From NCBI GenBank assembly GCA_947502495.1, contig CANNAC010000001.1, positions 744,906 to 808,905 on the forward strand: a DNA stretch of 64,000 nt, in the 5' to 3' direction. The position numbers were made by a program, and so were the translations under genes. Below, piece after piece: positions 11,872 to 20,534 of the stretch (positions are counted from its first letter, which is position 1; every line of letters begins with the position of its first letter). Below the pieces are notes generated by a model. The model worked only from the letters and a program-made list of their open reading frames with translations. It was not told where the DNA came from and made no database searches. Origin of the DNA: an uncultured Flavobacteriaceae bacterium (GTDB taxonomy: Bacteria; Bacteroidota; Bacteroidia; Flavobacteriales; Flavobacteriaceae).

Positions 11872-11999
11872 TAGGAGTGAAGTGTACTAGAATTCAAAAT
11901 GTTTCCTTCTAAAAAAGTCGTGAAATAGAGATCATAACTATAATTTTAAACGAAGAAAATTCAGCTGGTAATGGCGCTAAAAGACTAGGAGTGAAGTGT
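11872..11999. repeat. Direct 14-mer repeats related to the A-repeat tail
   Basis: TAGGAGTGAAGTGT occurs at 11872-11885 and again at 11986-11999. The same core (TAGGAG-N-GAAG) marks the tail of the dispersed A repeats at 25.1, 32.1, 39.8, 42.8 and 50.5 kb. This suggests degenerate A copies in the fadH/LytTR gap, which otherwise holds nothing recognisable. Confidence 0.5.
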
Positions 12000-12036
12000 G
12001 TTTATCTTTTAGCTTATTCCTTTTTCAAGCTTTGAA

Positions 12037-12765
12037 TTAAATATTTAATCGACTATACACCATGGACTTATAACTCTCACCGATAGGAATTCTTTCGTCT
12101 TTAATGATAATTCTATTCTTTTGAATCGATGTGATTTTATTGACATTAACAATATACGATCGATGTACTCTTATAAAAGTGCTTTCTGGGAGTTTGGATT
12201 GGATTTCTCTAAAGCTCATTAGGGTTAATATTGGTTTAGCATTTTCGGAATGAATTTTTAAATAATCCTTTAAACCTTGAATGTGCTTTATTGCATGAAT
12301 GTCGATTTTTAAATTTTCATATTCAGATTTCACAAAAATAAAGTTGTCTTCATGGGATGCAATTTCGCCACCTGCAGATGAAAAATTAAACGAAGTGCTA
12401 CTATCATTTAAACGAATCATTTCTTTTACTCTATTCACTGCTTTTATGAAACGAGGAAATGGAATGGGTTTTACTAGATAATCGACAGCATTTAAATCAA
12501 AACCTTCTAAAGCATATTCGGGGTACGCCGTTGTAAAAATAAAGTAGGGCACTTTTCCTTCTAACGATTTTATCAGCTCTATTCCAGAAATATTTGGCAT
12601 TTCAATATCTGAAAAAACCAAATCAATAGTATTATTGTTTATAAAATCTAAAGCTTTAATTGCATTTGTAAATGTGCAAATCACCTCAATACCACCTATC
12701 GCTTGACAGTATGATTCAATAATATCAATAGCCAAAGGCTCGTCATCAATTATTATGCATTTCAT
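12037..12765 (-). CDS. LytTR-type response regulator
   Basis: A 242-residue two-component regulator. The receiver domain (about 1-120) has the acidic pair DDE at 7-9, the phospho-acceptor Asp53 (FSDIEMP) and the LVKPIPF lysine loop. The LytTR DNA-binding domain (about 140-240) contains HIQGLKDYLKIHS, the RVHRSYIVN signature and a terminal IGESYK. Its start overlaps the end of the histidine kinase gene by 20 bases, so the two are translationally coupled. Likely targets are the adjacent surface genes; a 21-bp-spaced direct repeat at 16272-16304 is a candidate binding site. Confidence 0.9.
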   Translation of the reverse strand: MKCIIIDDEPLAIDIIESYCQAIGGIEVICTFTNAIKALDFINNNTIDLVFSDIEMPNISGIELIKSLEGKVPYFIFTTAYPEYALEGFDLNAVDYLVKPIPFPRFIKAVNRVKEMIRLNDSSTSFNFSSAGGEIASHEDNFIFVKSEYENLKIDIHAIKHIQGLKDYLKIHSENAKPILTLMSFREIQSKLPESTFIRVHRSYIVNVNKITSIQKNRIIIKDERIPIGESYKSMVYSRLNI

Positions 12766-13801
12766 TATTATTTAAATTTAAGGTTAAAAAAGCTCTGTAA
12801 TGGGTTTTATCTTGTTCTATCTTTAATTCGTGATTATTCTTATATAAATACTGGAGTTGATTTTCTATATTGGGTAATCCAACACCGGAATTCTTTTTAT
12901 CTCGTTTATATAATCCCACGATATTTTCTACCGTAAAGCGCAATGTATTATTGTCTACTACAATTTTAATATTGATATGTGTATTACCTTCATAATCTGT
13001 TCCGTACTTGAAGGCGTTTTCGATAAAAGGAATTAACAACAAAGGAAAGATTTTTAAGTTTTTTGTATTCCCGTTTATGTTAACTTTAACAGCTTCACTA
13101 TTTTTTAGTCGTAATCTTTGAAGGGCAATATAATTTTGGATATAATTTATTTCCTTTTCTAATGGTACTTGTTCATCTTTTACTTCGTACAACATGTAAC
13201 GCATTAATTCGGATAAAGTAATTACAGCTTCTGGTGCGTCATCGGATTTACTTCGGACTAAAGAATAAATACTATTTAAAGAATTAAATAAAAAATGCGG
13301 ATTTAATTGATTTCTTAAAAACTGCAATTTGATATCTTTCTGTGTGTTCTCTAGCTCTTTGGATAAACGATCTCTTTTGTAGAAATCTACAACTAAGCTA
13401 AAAATACCTCCTAATAGAAAAATAGACAAAGAGAATACAATAGGTACCACGTGTCGCATACCAAATAAACCTCTTGGTTTATTTCCGGGTCTTGGCATAT
13501 CTCTAAATTCATTAACATTCACCAAGGTATTAAAAATCAAATCTTCTGTGATATAATTAAAGAATACTAAAAAGACAATAGAAACTAAAATGTACAACAG
13601 TAGTTTCCGTTTAAGTAATAAATAAGGAACAAAAACTAAATAATTTGCATAGAATACTATGGGATGCATGGCTGCTCTAAAATACATTCCGGAAGGAATT
13701 TTACCTAAATCCATATAGGCGGTAAACAACGGAAATATGCTAATGCATAACCATACTAAGAGGTGTACTATGAATTCTTTATAAGATATTTTTGTCTTCA
13801 A
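12746..13801 (-). CDS. LytS/YehU-type sensor histidine kinase
   Basis: A 351-residue membrane kinase. Four TM helices span residues 10-140. A short coiled linker leads to the His_kinase domain with NPHFLFNSLNSIYSL (His169 the likely phospho-acceptor). The HATPase region follows, with IPFIENAFKYGTDYEG and the G-box GVGLPNIENQL. There is no periplasmic sensor domain, so the signal is probably membrane-linked. It is paired with the overlapping LytTR regulator. Confidence 0.9.
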   Translation of the reverse strand: MKTKISYKEFIVHLLVWLCISIFPLFTAYMDLGKIPSGMYFRAAMHPIVFYANYLVFVPYLLLKRKLLLYILVSIVFLVFFNYITEDLIFNTLVNVNEFRDMPRPGNKPRGLFGMRHVVPIVFSLSIFLLGGIFSLVVDFYKRDRLSKELENTQKDIKLQFLRNQLNPHFLFNSLNSIYSLVRSKSDDAPEAVITLSELMRYMLYEVKDEQVPLEKEINYIQNYIALQRLRLKNSEAVKVNINGNTKNLKIFPLLLIPFIENAFKYGTDYEGNTHINIKIVVDNNTLRFTVENIVGLYKRDKKNSGVGLPNIENQLQYLYKNNHELKIEQDKTHYRAFLTLNLNNNEMHNN

Positions 13802-13823
13802 GTTACGGTTATTAATAGATGAA

Positions 13824-14156
13824 TTAAATTTTGTTAAAATTAATATTATTATTTGTTAATTCTACCATACTTATTCCCGGAAGCATGTTTTTAGAAAGTT
13901 TAGTCATAACCACCTTTCCTATTTTTTCGGCATCTTCTTTCGTTTTAAAATTCTGTTTCCCATTTGCTGCAGGTATATATTCTTGACGGATAAACAAGTT
14001 GTCCTCTTTATATACCTCGTAAATCCAATAGTTCTCTTTGTTCACTACCTTCAAGGAATACGGCGTTTCTTTGGTTTCCGATTGAAAATAAAAAAACAGC
14101 ATGGTAAACATGGAAATTGTAAAAAAGACTATCAGGTATTTGTATATATTCTTCAT
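13824..14156 (-). CDS. DUF4907 domain protein
   Basis: A small membrane-anchored or secreted protein of 110 residues, counted from the ATG at 14156. An upstream in-frame ATG at 14231 would put a terminator hairpin inside the gene and add an unlikely 25-residue extension before the signal sequence. After the N-terminal hydrophobic segment (about 6-22) the DUF4907 pattern is visible: WIYEVYKEDNLFIRQEYIPA, GKQNFKTKEDAEKIGKVVM, then MLPGISMVEL. Function is unknown. Such genes tend to sit near Kelch-domain lipoproteins, as here. Confidence 0.75.
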   Translation of the reverse strand: MKNIYKYLIVFFTISMFTMLFFYFQSETKETPYSLKVVNKENYWIYEVYKEDNLFIRQEYIPAANGKQNFKTKEDAEKIGKVVMTKLSKNMLPGISMVELTNNNINFNKI

Positions 14157-14168
14157 AATATTTGCATT

Positions 14169-14216
14169 TAAAAAAGAGCCAGAAGCAACACAGGATTCTA
14201 GTATTACCCTGACTCT
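14169..14216 (-). terminator. Terminator after the Kelch lipoprotein gene
   Basis: On the minus strand AGAGTCAG (14216-14209) pairs with CTGGCTCT (14182-14175) and is followed by a T-run (14174-14169). It lies between the Kelch gene and the DUF4907 start at 14156, so it may act as an attenuator for the downstream genes rather than a full stop. Confidence 0.55.
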
Positions 14217-14257
14217 AAATTTGCTATTCATTCATTATTTTAGGGACTATCTATTTA

Positions 14258-15277
14258 CTAATTATCGTCATCATCTTGTTCTTGATTCGGGAAAAACTCC
14301 ATATTATCATCTAGATATAAAGTCCCATTTCTACCAAGCGCTACAAAAGCACGTTCGCCATTAGAGAAGGAAATGGCATCTCTTCTGGAATATAATTCAA
14401 AATCCGTTTTTTCTTCCCAATCTTGGTTAGCAGGATTAAATTCAAAAACGGTGCTTATACTAGTTCCGTATTCTCCACAAGCTATATATCCTTTACCACC
14501 AATAGTAAATGCTACAGCACTAGATCTTGTGATATCAAAGTCATCATCATCGTCGTCATCATCATCTAAATCTTCTAACTCGGTCCACGTTTCTGTATCT
14601 AAATTAAAAACCCAAAAATCTTCTTCGTATACACCATTACTAATTCCGGTAGCCATATACGCATCATTACCAATTATAAAGGTAACAGCATCTCTTCTTT
14701 TATCTCCTCCAAAACCAAAACTTTCTGTCCAACTATCGGCTGTTGGATCGTATTTCCAGAAATCTTTTTTATCACTTCCGTCATAACCAGTACCTACATA
14801 TCCATAACTATCAGAACCAAATCCTACTGCACCATAACGTGCCGAACCACCAAAATCTGCAATTTGTGTCCATACGTTCGTACTCTCGTTATAGGTATAG
14901 AAATCGGATAATTCTTCGTTAGAATCGCCATTATAACCCGTTCCAATATACCCTTGATTATTAAGTACAAATGCCGTTGCAGAACTACGTTCTATACCAG
15001 GAAAATCGGATAGTTGTTGCCACGAATTGGTATCCATATTATAACTCCAAAAATCTTTATAATAATCGTCCCCATCATAACCAGTTCCCATGTACCCCAT
15101 GTTTCCTATAGTAAAGGCTGCGGCGCTACTTCTAGCTTCTTCGTTAAAAGTAGATTTTTTCACCCAGTTACCAACACTGTCATCACTGTCGTCATCATTA
15201 CTACAACTACTAAATAGCGCAAGTATAGCGCTTAAGTACACAAATTTTAAGTTCGTTTTGTTAATCATTTTTTTCAT
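14258..15277 (-). CDS. Kelch-repeat lipoprotein
   Basis: A 339-residue surface-type protein. The signal sequence ends in a lipobox (LFSSC, Cys about 25), followed by an Asp/Ser-rich linker. About six Kelch-like repeats of ~47 residues follow, each with RSSAVAF/RRDAVTF, GYxGTGYDG and xFWxYxxxTxxW patterns. They should fold as a beta-propeller, as in galactose oxidase and NanM relatives. An acidic run of nine Asp sits at about residues 236-246 in one inter-repeat loop. It overlaps the upstream barrel gene by 4 bases (ATGA), so the two are co-translated. The ligand is unknown. Confidence 0.85.
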   Translation of the reverse strand: MKKMINKTNLKFVYLSAILALFSSCSNDDDSDDSVGNWVKKSTFNEEARSSAAAFTIGNMGYMGTGYDGDDYYKDFWSYNMDTNSWQQLSDFPGIERSSATAFVLNNQGYIGTGYNGDSNEELSDFYTYNESTNVWTQIADFGGSARYGAVGFGSDSYGYVGTGYDGSDKKDFWKYDPTADSWTESFGFGGDKRRDAVTFIIGNDAYMATGISNGVYEEDFWVFNLDTETWTELEDLDDDDDDDDDFDITRSSAVAFTIGGKGYIACGEYGTSISTVFEFNPANQDWEEKTDFELYSRRDAISFSNGERAFVALGRNGTLYLDDNMEFFPNQEQDDDDN

Positions 15278-16179
15278 TTCACTTTTTTATTTAAATTAAA
15301 ACTAATTCCTACGTTTAATGATAAAGATTCGTTCGCATCAAAATCATATATTTTATTGTCGTTATTATCTATGGAAAGTTCACTATTGGTTAAATAGCCC
15401 ACATTAAAGTTTGTTGTCCAATTTTCGTCTAGATGAAATTTATATCCAAGGGCTAATTTCACCGCTTTGAATTCTAATTTTGAATTATGCAAAACGTCGT
15501 TATTATTTACAATAAAGCCCGAAGCATTATTCGCATATATAGATTCTGGTTGTGCCGTAAAATCAAAACTACTCTTCTCATTTAGTTTATAATAAGCTCC
15601 GGTAACTGGAATACCTATTTCATATTTAAATTTTTCATTGACATACTTCTCATAAGAAATCAATGGATAAAAGTTAGGTTTACCAAATAAGGTCCCGTAA
15701 CCAGCTCCGATCTTTAAATAGGATGGAAGTCCACTGTTATCCCAGCTTTTTACAAAATTGGCTTTGTAGCTAAAAACAAAATCATCTGTAGAAATTTTTT
15801 CATTTAGCGTAGAAGATATATAAGGAGCTATCGTTAAGTCTAAACGCCAATTCTTTATTAAGTCTTTTTTATATTGTGCATACACCTGGATGCTATGTAC
15901 TTCTTCAAAAGAACCAAAGTCATTGTACATATCATGATCTTTAAAATCGATACTATTATTCGTATAGCTTAGGCCAAAATTTATTTTAGGTTTATCTAAT
16001 AAGGAGGAGAAATTAAAAGCAATTGTTTTTTCTTCTATTTGAACATCATTCAAACTAGGATATATTTCATATTTAAAAGCTGCCAAATCTTCCACATCTG
16101 TTGTTGTGAAAATTTCTTGCCCATAAGATGCTAAGGAAATCAAGCTAAAGCTTAAATAATATAACGTTTTTCTACTCAT
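15274..16179 (-). CDS. Outer-membrane beta-barrel protein, function unknown
   Basis: 301 residues with a signal peptide (LSFSLISLASYGQE, cleavage near 20). Alternating aromatic/hydrophobic strands typical of a barrel follow, ending in GISFNLNKKVK. No specific family was recognised. It is the first gene of the minus-strand operon that continues with the Kelch lipoprotein, and it is divergent from the DUF4270 operon, which also has a barrel partner. The paired lipoprotein-plus-barrel arrangement suggests a surface-exposed complex; this is inference. Confidence 0.65.
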   Translation of the reverse strand: MSRKTLYYLSFSLISLASYGQEIFTTTDVEDLAAFKYEIYPSLNDVQIEEKTIAFNFSSLLDKPKINFGLSYTNNSIDFKDHDMYNDFGSFEEVHSIQVYAQYKKDLIKNWRLDLTIAPYISSTLNEKISTDDFVFSYKANFVKSWDNSGLPSYLKIGAGYGTLFGKPNFYPLISYEKYVNEKFKYEIGIPVTGAYYKLNEKSSFDFTAQPESIYANNASGFIVNNNDVLHNSKLEFKAVKLALGYKFHLDENWTTNFNVGYLTNSELSIDNNDNKIYDFDANESLSLNVGISFNLNKKVK

Positions 16180-16271
16180 CTATTGTAAAGGTTTTTTACT
16201 CATCGAGTGCTAACATACTACCTCCATGTCTTAGGATAATTATAAAATATACCTATCCACTTTTTTTGTAG

Positions 16272-16304
16272 ACAAACACAGCTTTTTAATCTACAAACAC
16301 AGCT
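16272..16304. promoter_or_regulatory. Direct repeat with 21-bp period, candidate LytTR binding site
   Basis: ACAAACACAGCT occurs at 16272-16283 and again at 16293-16304, exactly 21 bases (two helical turns) apart. It lies in the promoter region shared by the barrel/Kelch and DUF4270 operons. LytTR domains typically bind direct repeats spaced about two turns apart, and a LytTR regulator is encoded 3.5 kb away in the same cluster. Confidence 0.45.
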
Positions 16305-16417
16305 ATGGCTTTTAATAGTATAAATAATGGGGTTTGTAGATACATTGTAGCTGTACGTATATTATACTTTTTATTAGGTGTAAAGGGTAGTTGATTTGTG
16401 CAAATACTTAAAGACCT

Positions 16418-17725
16418 ATGTTTAAATCAAAACCACACTTAATACCTTTAATAACCTTTATAACGGTTATAACTTCTATAATCTCGTGCTCTTCAGATAC
16501 CGAAGACTCTAGTCTTTTAGCTGGTGAAGAATTTACCGATACCGATATAAGAGTTTATTCTATTGATACTTTTTCGGTTACCTTATCTACTATGAAATTT
16601 GATTCTATCATAACGTCGACTAACGACAGACTATTGATTGGTCAATATACCGATACCGATATGGGAACGATACATAGTTCTACGTACTTTCAGCTAAGCA
16701 CCTATACGTATTCTATAGATAACCAAGCGGTTTTAGATAGTGTTGGATTAGTTCTTGGTTATGATACCTATTCGTATAATGATACCACACTAGTTGCTTC
16801 CTTAAATGTATATAAGCTGACAGATAAATTAAGTTCAGATGATTCTTATTTCTATAACACTTCGGAATTTGAATATGACGAAACTCCTTTAGTTCGTAAA
16901 ACATACCAACCAACGCCTAATAAAGATTCGCTTCTTGTAACATTACCTTATAATTTTGGTGAAAACATATTTAACGGTATTCGAGACAATACCATTACAG
17001 ACGAAGAATCCCTTTATCAACAACTAAAAGGTCTTACTATACGTCCAGATGCTAACGAAAACGCTGCTATAATAGGTTTTTCAACAACTAGCGCAGAAAC
17101 CTATATGCGTTTTTACTACAGTATTCCTGGAGAATTAGAAAGTGAAGAACTGACTTATGATATGAGCATAGATGCCTATTTTAATCATATAGAAAGTGAT
17201 GTTAGTGGTTTACCTCTAGAAATTTTAACCGATCAGGAAGATAATCTTTCTTCTCTCGAAAGTAACAACATTAGTTATAATCAAGCAGGTACCGGTTATG
17301 TCACTAAAATAGAGTTTCCTACCATAAAAGATATTTATAATATTGGTAGTTCGGGAACCATTCTTGAAGCAACACTTTATATAGAACCTAATGCCGATTC
17401 GTATTCTATTTTTCTGCCATTGAGCGATCAATTATTACTGTATACCATAGATCAAAATAATGATTTAGCCGATCAAATTTCGAATAGTGTAGATGTGGTT
17501 ACTGCGACGCTTAGCACAGATGGTTCGGAATTTAATAAAATTGCATATACCGTTCCTGTTACAGAATTTTTAGATAAAAAATTAAATGAAAGTCCAGAAA
17601 CCGAAGATGCGCTTATTCTAATCCCTGACGATTATACTTCCACTATAAATAAAATAATATTTAACGACAGTCAGAAATCTAACTTTAATACAAAATTAAT
17701 TATAACCTATGCCGTATATGAATAA
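16418..17725 (+). CDS. DUF4270 family lipoprotein
   Basis: 435 residues with a lipoprotein signal (hydrophobic about 8-22, lipobox SIISC). The DUF4270 pattern follows: an early TDTDIRVYSIDTFSVTLST block, LIGQYTDTDMGTIHSSTYFQ, predicted beta-strand-rich sequence and a terminal KLIITYAVYE. The family is common in Bacteroidota and, as far as I know, uncharacterised. Its last 8 bases overlap the start of the next gene, an outer-membrane barrel, so the two are translationally coupled. A surface lipoprotein working with its barrel partner is the likely role. Confidence 0.85.
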   Translation: MFKSKPHLIPLITFITVITSIISCSSDTEDSSLLAGEEFTDTDIRVYSIDTFSVTLSTMKFDSIITSTNDRLLIGQYTDTDMGTIHSSTYFQLSTYTYSIDNQAVLDSVGLVLGYDTYSYNDTTLVASLNVYKLTDKLSSDDSYFYNTSEFEYDETPLVRKTYQPTPNKDSLLVTLPYNFGENIFNGIRDNTITDEESLYQQLKGLTIRPDANENAAIIGFSTTSAETYMRFYYSIPGELESEELTYDMSIDAYFNHIESDVSGLPLEILTDQEDNLSSLESNNISYNQAGTGYVTKIEFPTIKDIYNIGSSGTILEATLYIEPNADSYSIFLPLSDQLLLYTIDQNNDLADQISNSVDVVTATLSTDGSEFNKIAYTVPVTEFLDKKLNESPETEDALILIPDDYTSTINKIIFNDSQKSNFNTKLIITYAVYE

Positions 17726-18953
17726 ATTGAAGTACATAATTATTTTTGCCATGATGCTTGGGCAATATGGATATTCACAATCTAATAACCTTACAAGTTC
17801 CCCATATTCCCTTTTTGGTTTAGGAGTAGAAAACAATGCGAACACAGGTAGAAATAGTGGTCTTGGTAAAACAGGAGTTGCCTTAGATGCCAGTTATGGC
17901 GTAAATCTTTCTAATTCGGCTTCGTTTGCATCCTTAACACCAAATGAGTTTGTATTCGATTTTGGAGGTTCTGCAGAATTAATTAATCTCTCTGCCGATG
18001 GCTCTGAAGAGCAAAATGTAACCAGTACTTTTACTAATATTTCTTTAGGATTTAATATAGATGGCAAGTATGGTATGGGATTAACGTTAAAACCAGCCAC
18101 TACTGTTGGATATTCTGTAATAGGACTACAAAGTAATATTGAAGGAAGTAATGAAACATTTACAACCAATATTGAAGGATCTGGAGGACTAAATGAATTA
18201 CGCCTAGATTATGCTAGAACGATAAGCAAAAACTTAGACGTTGGTGCTAAAGTTTCCTATTTATTTGGAAAAATAGAGGAAACGGAAACGACCATTACTA
18301 CGGATAGTTATTTAGATATTACCGAAGAAAATTATTACAATGGTGCTCAGTTCGGACTAGGATTACAATACAAATATCTAGAGAAGCATAATTTTGGAGT
18401 GACATTAGATTTTCCAACTATTTTAAAAGGGACTAAAGATGTGAGAGTCAGTAAATATATAAACTCTGCGTACACCTTATTAGAAGATACCGAAGGAGAA
18501 AGTATAGATGATTTTTACTTGCCATTCAAACTAGGTTTTGGTTATAGCACAAGGTTTAAAAACTTTCTGATCACCGCAGATTACAGCAAAAGCTTTTGGT
18601 CCTCTACCAATCAGTCAGATGCCATTGGAGAGTACACCGATCAAAATACTTTTGGTTTTGGTGCTGGATATACTAAAAACCCAAATGGTCAAAAATACTG
18701 GGATCGTGTAGACTATAGAATGGGCTTAAATTATAATTCGGGATATCTAAAAGTCGACGATACCAAAATTGATGCCTATGCAGCTTCTATAGGAATTGGC
18801 TTACCTATTGGAAGAAGATCGCTTCTAAATATTTCCTATTCTCTGGCTAAAAAAGGAACTACACAGAGTTTACTTATACAAGAATATATTAATACGCTAA
18901 ACATCAATATTTCTTTATCCGATATATGGTTTCAAAAACCAAAATATGAATAA
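17718..18953 (+). CDS. Outer-membrane beta-barrel protein coupled to DUF4270
   Basis: I chose the ATG at 17718 (MNKLKYIIIF), which gives a normal signal peptide; an ATG at 17709 adds only three residues. The 411-residue product has a signal peptide ending near YSQS. It continues with SSPYSLFGLGVE and a GLGKTGVALDASY block resembling the plug-like start of OmpP1/FadL-type or PorV-like barrels. Amphipathic strands with aromatic ends follow (SDIWFQKPKYE at the C-terminus). Substrate is unknown. It is probably the partner of the DUF4270 lipoprotein. Confidence 0.7.
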   Translation: MNKLKYIIIFAMMLGQYGYSQSNNLTSSPYSLFGLGVENNANTGRNSGLGKTGVALDASYGVNLSNSASFASLTPNEFVFDFGGSAELINLSADGSEEQNVTSTFTNISLGFNIDGKYGMGLTLKPATTVGYSVIGLQSNIEGSNETFTTNIEGSGGLNELRLDYARTISKNLDVGAKVSYLFGKIEETETTITTDSYLDITEENYYNGAQFGLGLQYKYLEKHNFGVTLDFPTILKGTKDVRVSKYINSAYTLLEDTEGESIDDFYLPFKLGFGYSTRFKNFLITADYSKSFWSSTNQSDAIGEYTDQNTFGFGAGYTKNPNGQKYWDRVDYRMGLNYNSGYLKVDDTKIDAYAASIGIGLPIGRRSLLNISYSLAKKGTTQSLLIQEYINTLNINISLSDIWFQKPKYE

Positions 18954-18991
18954 TACCTAACTAGAAACGAAGTTCCTGAATTTCTATCTAA

Positions 18992-19034
18992 AAATAAAAC
19001 CTATCCAAATGATTGTTTTGAATAGGTTTTATTT
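18992..19034. terminator. Bidirectional terminator between convergent genes
   Basis: AAATAAAACCTAT pairs with ATAGGTTTTATTT across a ~15-base loop. The A- and T-rich arms suit termination on both strands, matching the convergent barrel and esterase genes. Confidence 0.8.
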
Positions 19035-19073
19035 AAGATTAGAATACCTGTAATTTGAATAGCTAAATTATCA

Positions 19074-19814
19074 TTACAACAAAGGTTGTAGTACTTCCCA
19101 AACGGTGTCTGCAACTAATTTATGTCCAGCAATATTTGGGTGAATACCATCTCGTTGGTTTAGAGAAGCAATGCCTCCAACCGCTTTCAAAATAAAGGGA
19201 ATAAAAGGAATGTTATTTTTTACTGCTAAATCGGCAAACAACTGTCTAAACTCCGTAGTATAATCCTGTCCCATATTTGGAGGTAATTCCATCCCAGCGA
19301 GAACAATAATACTTTCCGGGCTTTTCTTTTTTACCACATCAATAATAGCTTGTAAGTTTGCTTGCGTTTCTGTTAAGGGTACACCACGTAAACCATCATT
19401 GGCTCCCAATTCCAATAAAAATACGGTAGGCGCTTGTTTAATTACCCAATCAATACGGCTTTTACCACCAGCACTCGTTTCACCACTAACACCAGAGTTA
19501 ATAACTGTAAAGTCTAATTGTAACGAATCTATAGTGCGCTGCAACACTGCAGGATAGGCATCATTGGTATCGTCTAGACCATACCCTGCTGTAATACTAT
19601 CTCCAAAACACAAAATGGTTTTGCTTTTTACAGGAAGCGTTTCTACCGTTTCTATCGGAGTTTCCGTGGATTGCGCTTTTGTTGTTTTGTCTGTTTTAGT
19701 ATCTCCACAAGAAAAGAGGGAAACCACTAAAATAAAATAACAAAATTTTAAGAGTTTATATCCGCTTAAGATTGGTAGATATGCGTGTAATTGATTAATT
19801 TGAGCCTCGGACAT
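19074..19814 (-). CDS. TesA-like SGNH/GDSL arylesterase (lipoprotein)
   Basis: A 246-residue SGNH hydrolase with all four blocks: block I LCFGDSITAGYG (nucleophile Ser), block II Gly in GVSGETSAGG, block III Asn in LGANDGLRG, and block V DGIHPN with the catalytic Asp/His. A lipobox (VVSLFSCGD) follows a hydrophobic stretch, so it is probably lipid-anchored in the periplasm. The only ATG puts ~20 unusual residues before the signal, so the true start may be downstream with a non-standard codon. It is divergent from the YbbA-like ABC genes by 25 bases, the same neighbourhood as tesA-ybbA-ybbP in enterobacteria. It would hydrolyse acyl-CoA, lysophospholipid or aryl esters. Confidence 0.87.
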   Translation of the reverse strand: MSEAQINQLHAYLPILSGYKLLKFCYFILVVSLFSCGDTKTDKTTKAQSTETPIETVETLPVKSKTILCFGDSITAGYGLDDTNDAYPAVLQRTIDSLQLDFTVINSGVSGETSAGGKSRIDWVIKQAPTVFLLELGANDGLRGVPLTETQANLQAIIDVVKKKSPESIIVLAGMELPPNMGQDYTTEFRQLFADLAVKNNIPFIPFILKAVGGIASLNQRDGIHPNIAGHKLVADTVWEVLQPLL

Positions 19815-19839
19815 TCGTCTATATTTAATTTAAATTTAT

Positions 19840-20529
19840 ATGCCAAAGATATTAAAGATTACTGGGTTGGAAAAGACATATACCAGTGGTAATAAAGAAT
19901 TAACGGTTTTACATGATATTTCATTTGCTGTAGAGCAAGGACAAACCTTCTCTATTGTTGGTCCGTCAGGAAGTGGAAAGACCACCTTACTAGGCCTTTG
20001 TGCTGGTCTCGACTATCCGAATGCAGGTACTGTAGAATTATGCGGACAAGATTTAAATACGTTAAATGAAGACCAACGAGCACAATTGAGAAATAAGGAA
20101 GTCGGTTTTATTTTTCAGAATTTTCAATTGCTACCTACATTAACGGCTCTTGAAAATGTTAGTGTGCCTCTAGAATTACAAGGCGCAAAAAACGCTACTT
20201 CAAAAAGCATGGCTTTATTGGAAAAAGTGGGATTAACAGATAGAGTACACCATTATCCTTCGCAACTCTCTGGAGGCGAACAACAACGCGTAGCATTAGC
20301 TAGGGCGTTTGCAAATGCACCATCCATTCTGTTTGCAGATGAACCAACTGGGAATTTAGATGATGAAACAGGGGAAAAAGTGGTGCAATTACTTTTCGAA
20401 TTGAATAAAGAAAATGGAACGACCTTAGTGATTATTACACATGATTTGGAATTAGCAAACCGCACACAGCAGATATTAAAACTGAAAGGTGGAAAAATAG
20501 TCACCAACCAACCTATAACAGCACTGTAA
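19840..20529 (+). CDS. ybbA: ABC transporter ATP-binding protein, YbbA/LolD family
   Basis: A 229-residue ATPase with Walker A GPSGSGKTT (41-49), Q-loop region FIFQNFQLLP, signature LSGGEQQRVALARA, Walker B ILFADEPTGNLD and a switch His (IITHD). It belongs to the MacB/LolD/YbbA group that powers FtsX-type permeases. Its permease partner begins 5 bases downstream. The esterase divergent from it supports the YbbA assignment over LolD. The substrate is unknown; lipid or lipoprotein release from the inner membrane is the usual suggestion. Confidence 0.88.
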   Translation: MPKILKITGLEKTYTSGNKELTVLHDISFAVEQGQTFSIVGPSGSGKTTLLGLCAGLDYPNAGTVELCGQDLNTLNEDQRAQLRNKEVGFIFQNFQLLPTLTALENVSVPLELQGAKNATSKSMALLEKVGLTDRVHHYPSQLSGGEQQRVALARAFANAPSILFADEPTGNLDDETGEKVVQLLFELNKENGTTLVIITHDLELANRTQQILKLKGGKIVTNQPITAL

Positions 20530-20534
20530 TCTAT

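Noticed and set aside
13824-14231. Longer form of the DUF4907 gene starting at 14231
   Set aside because: The extension contains a terminator hairpin and no signal-like sequence; the ATG at 14156 gives a normal N-terminus.
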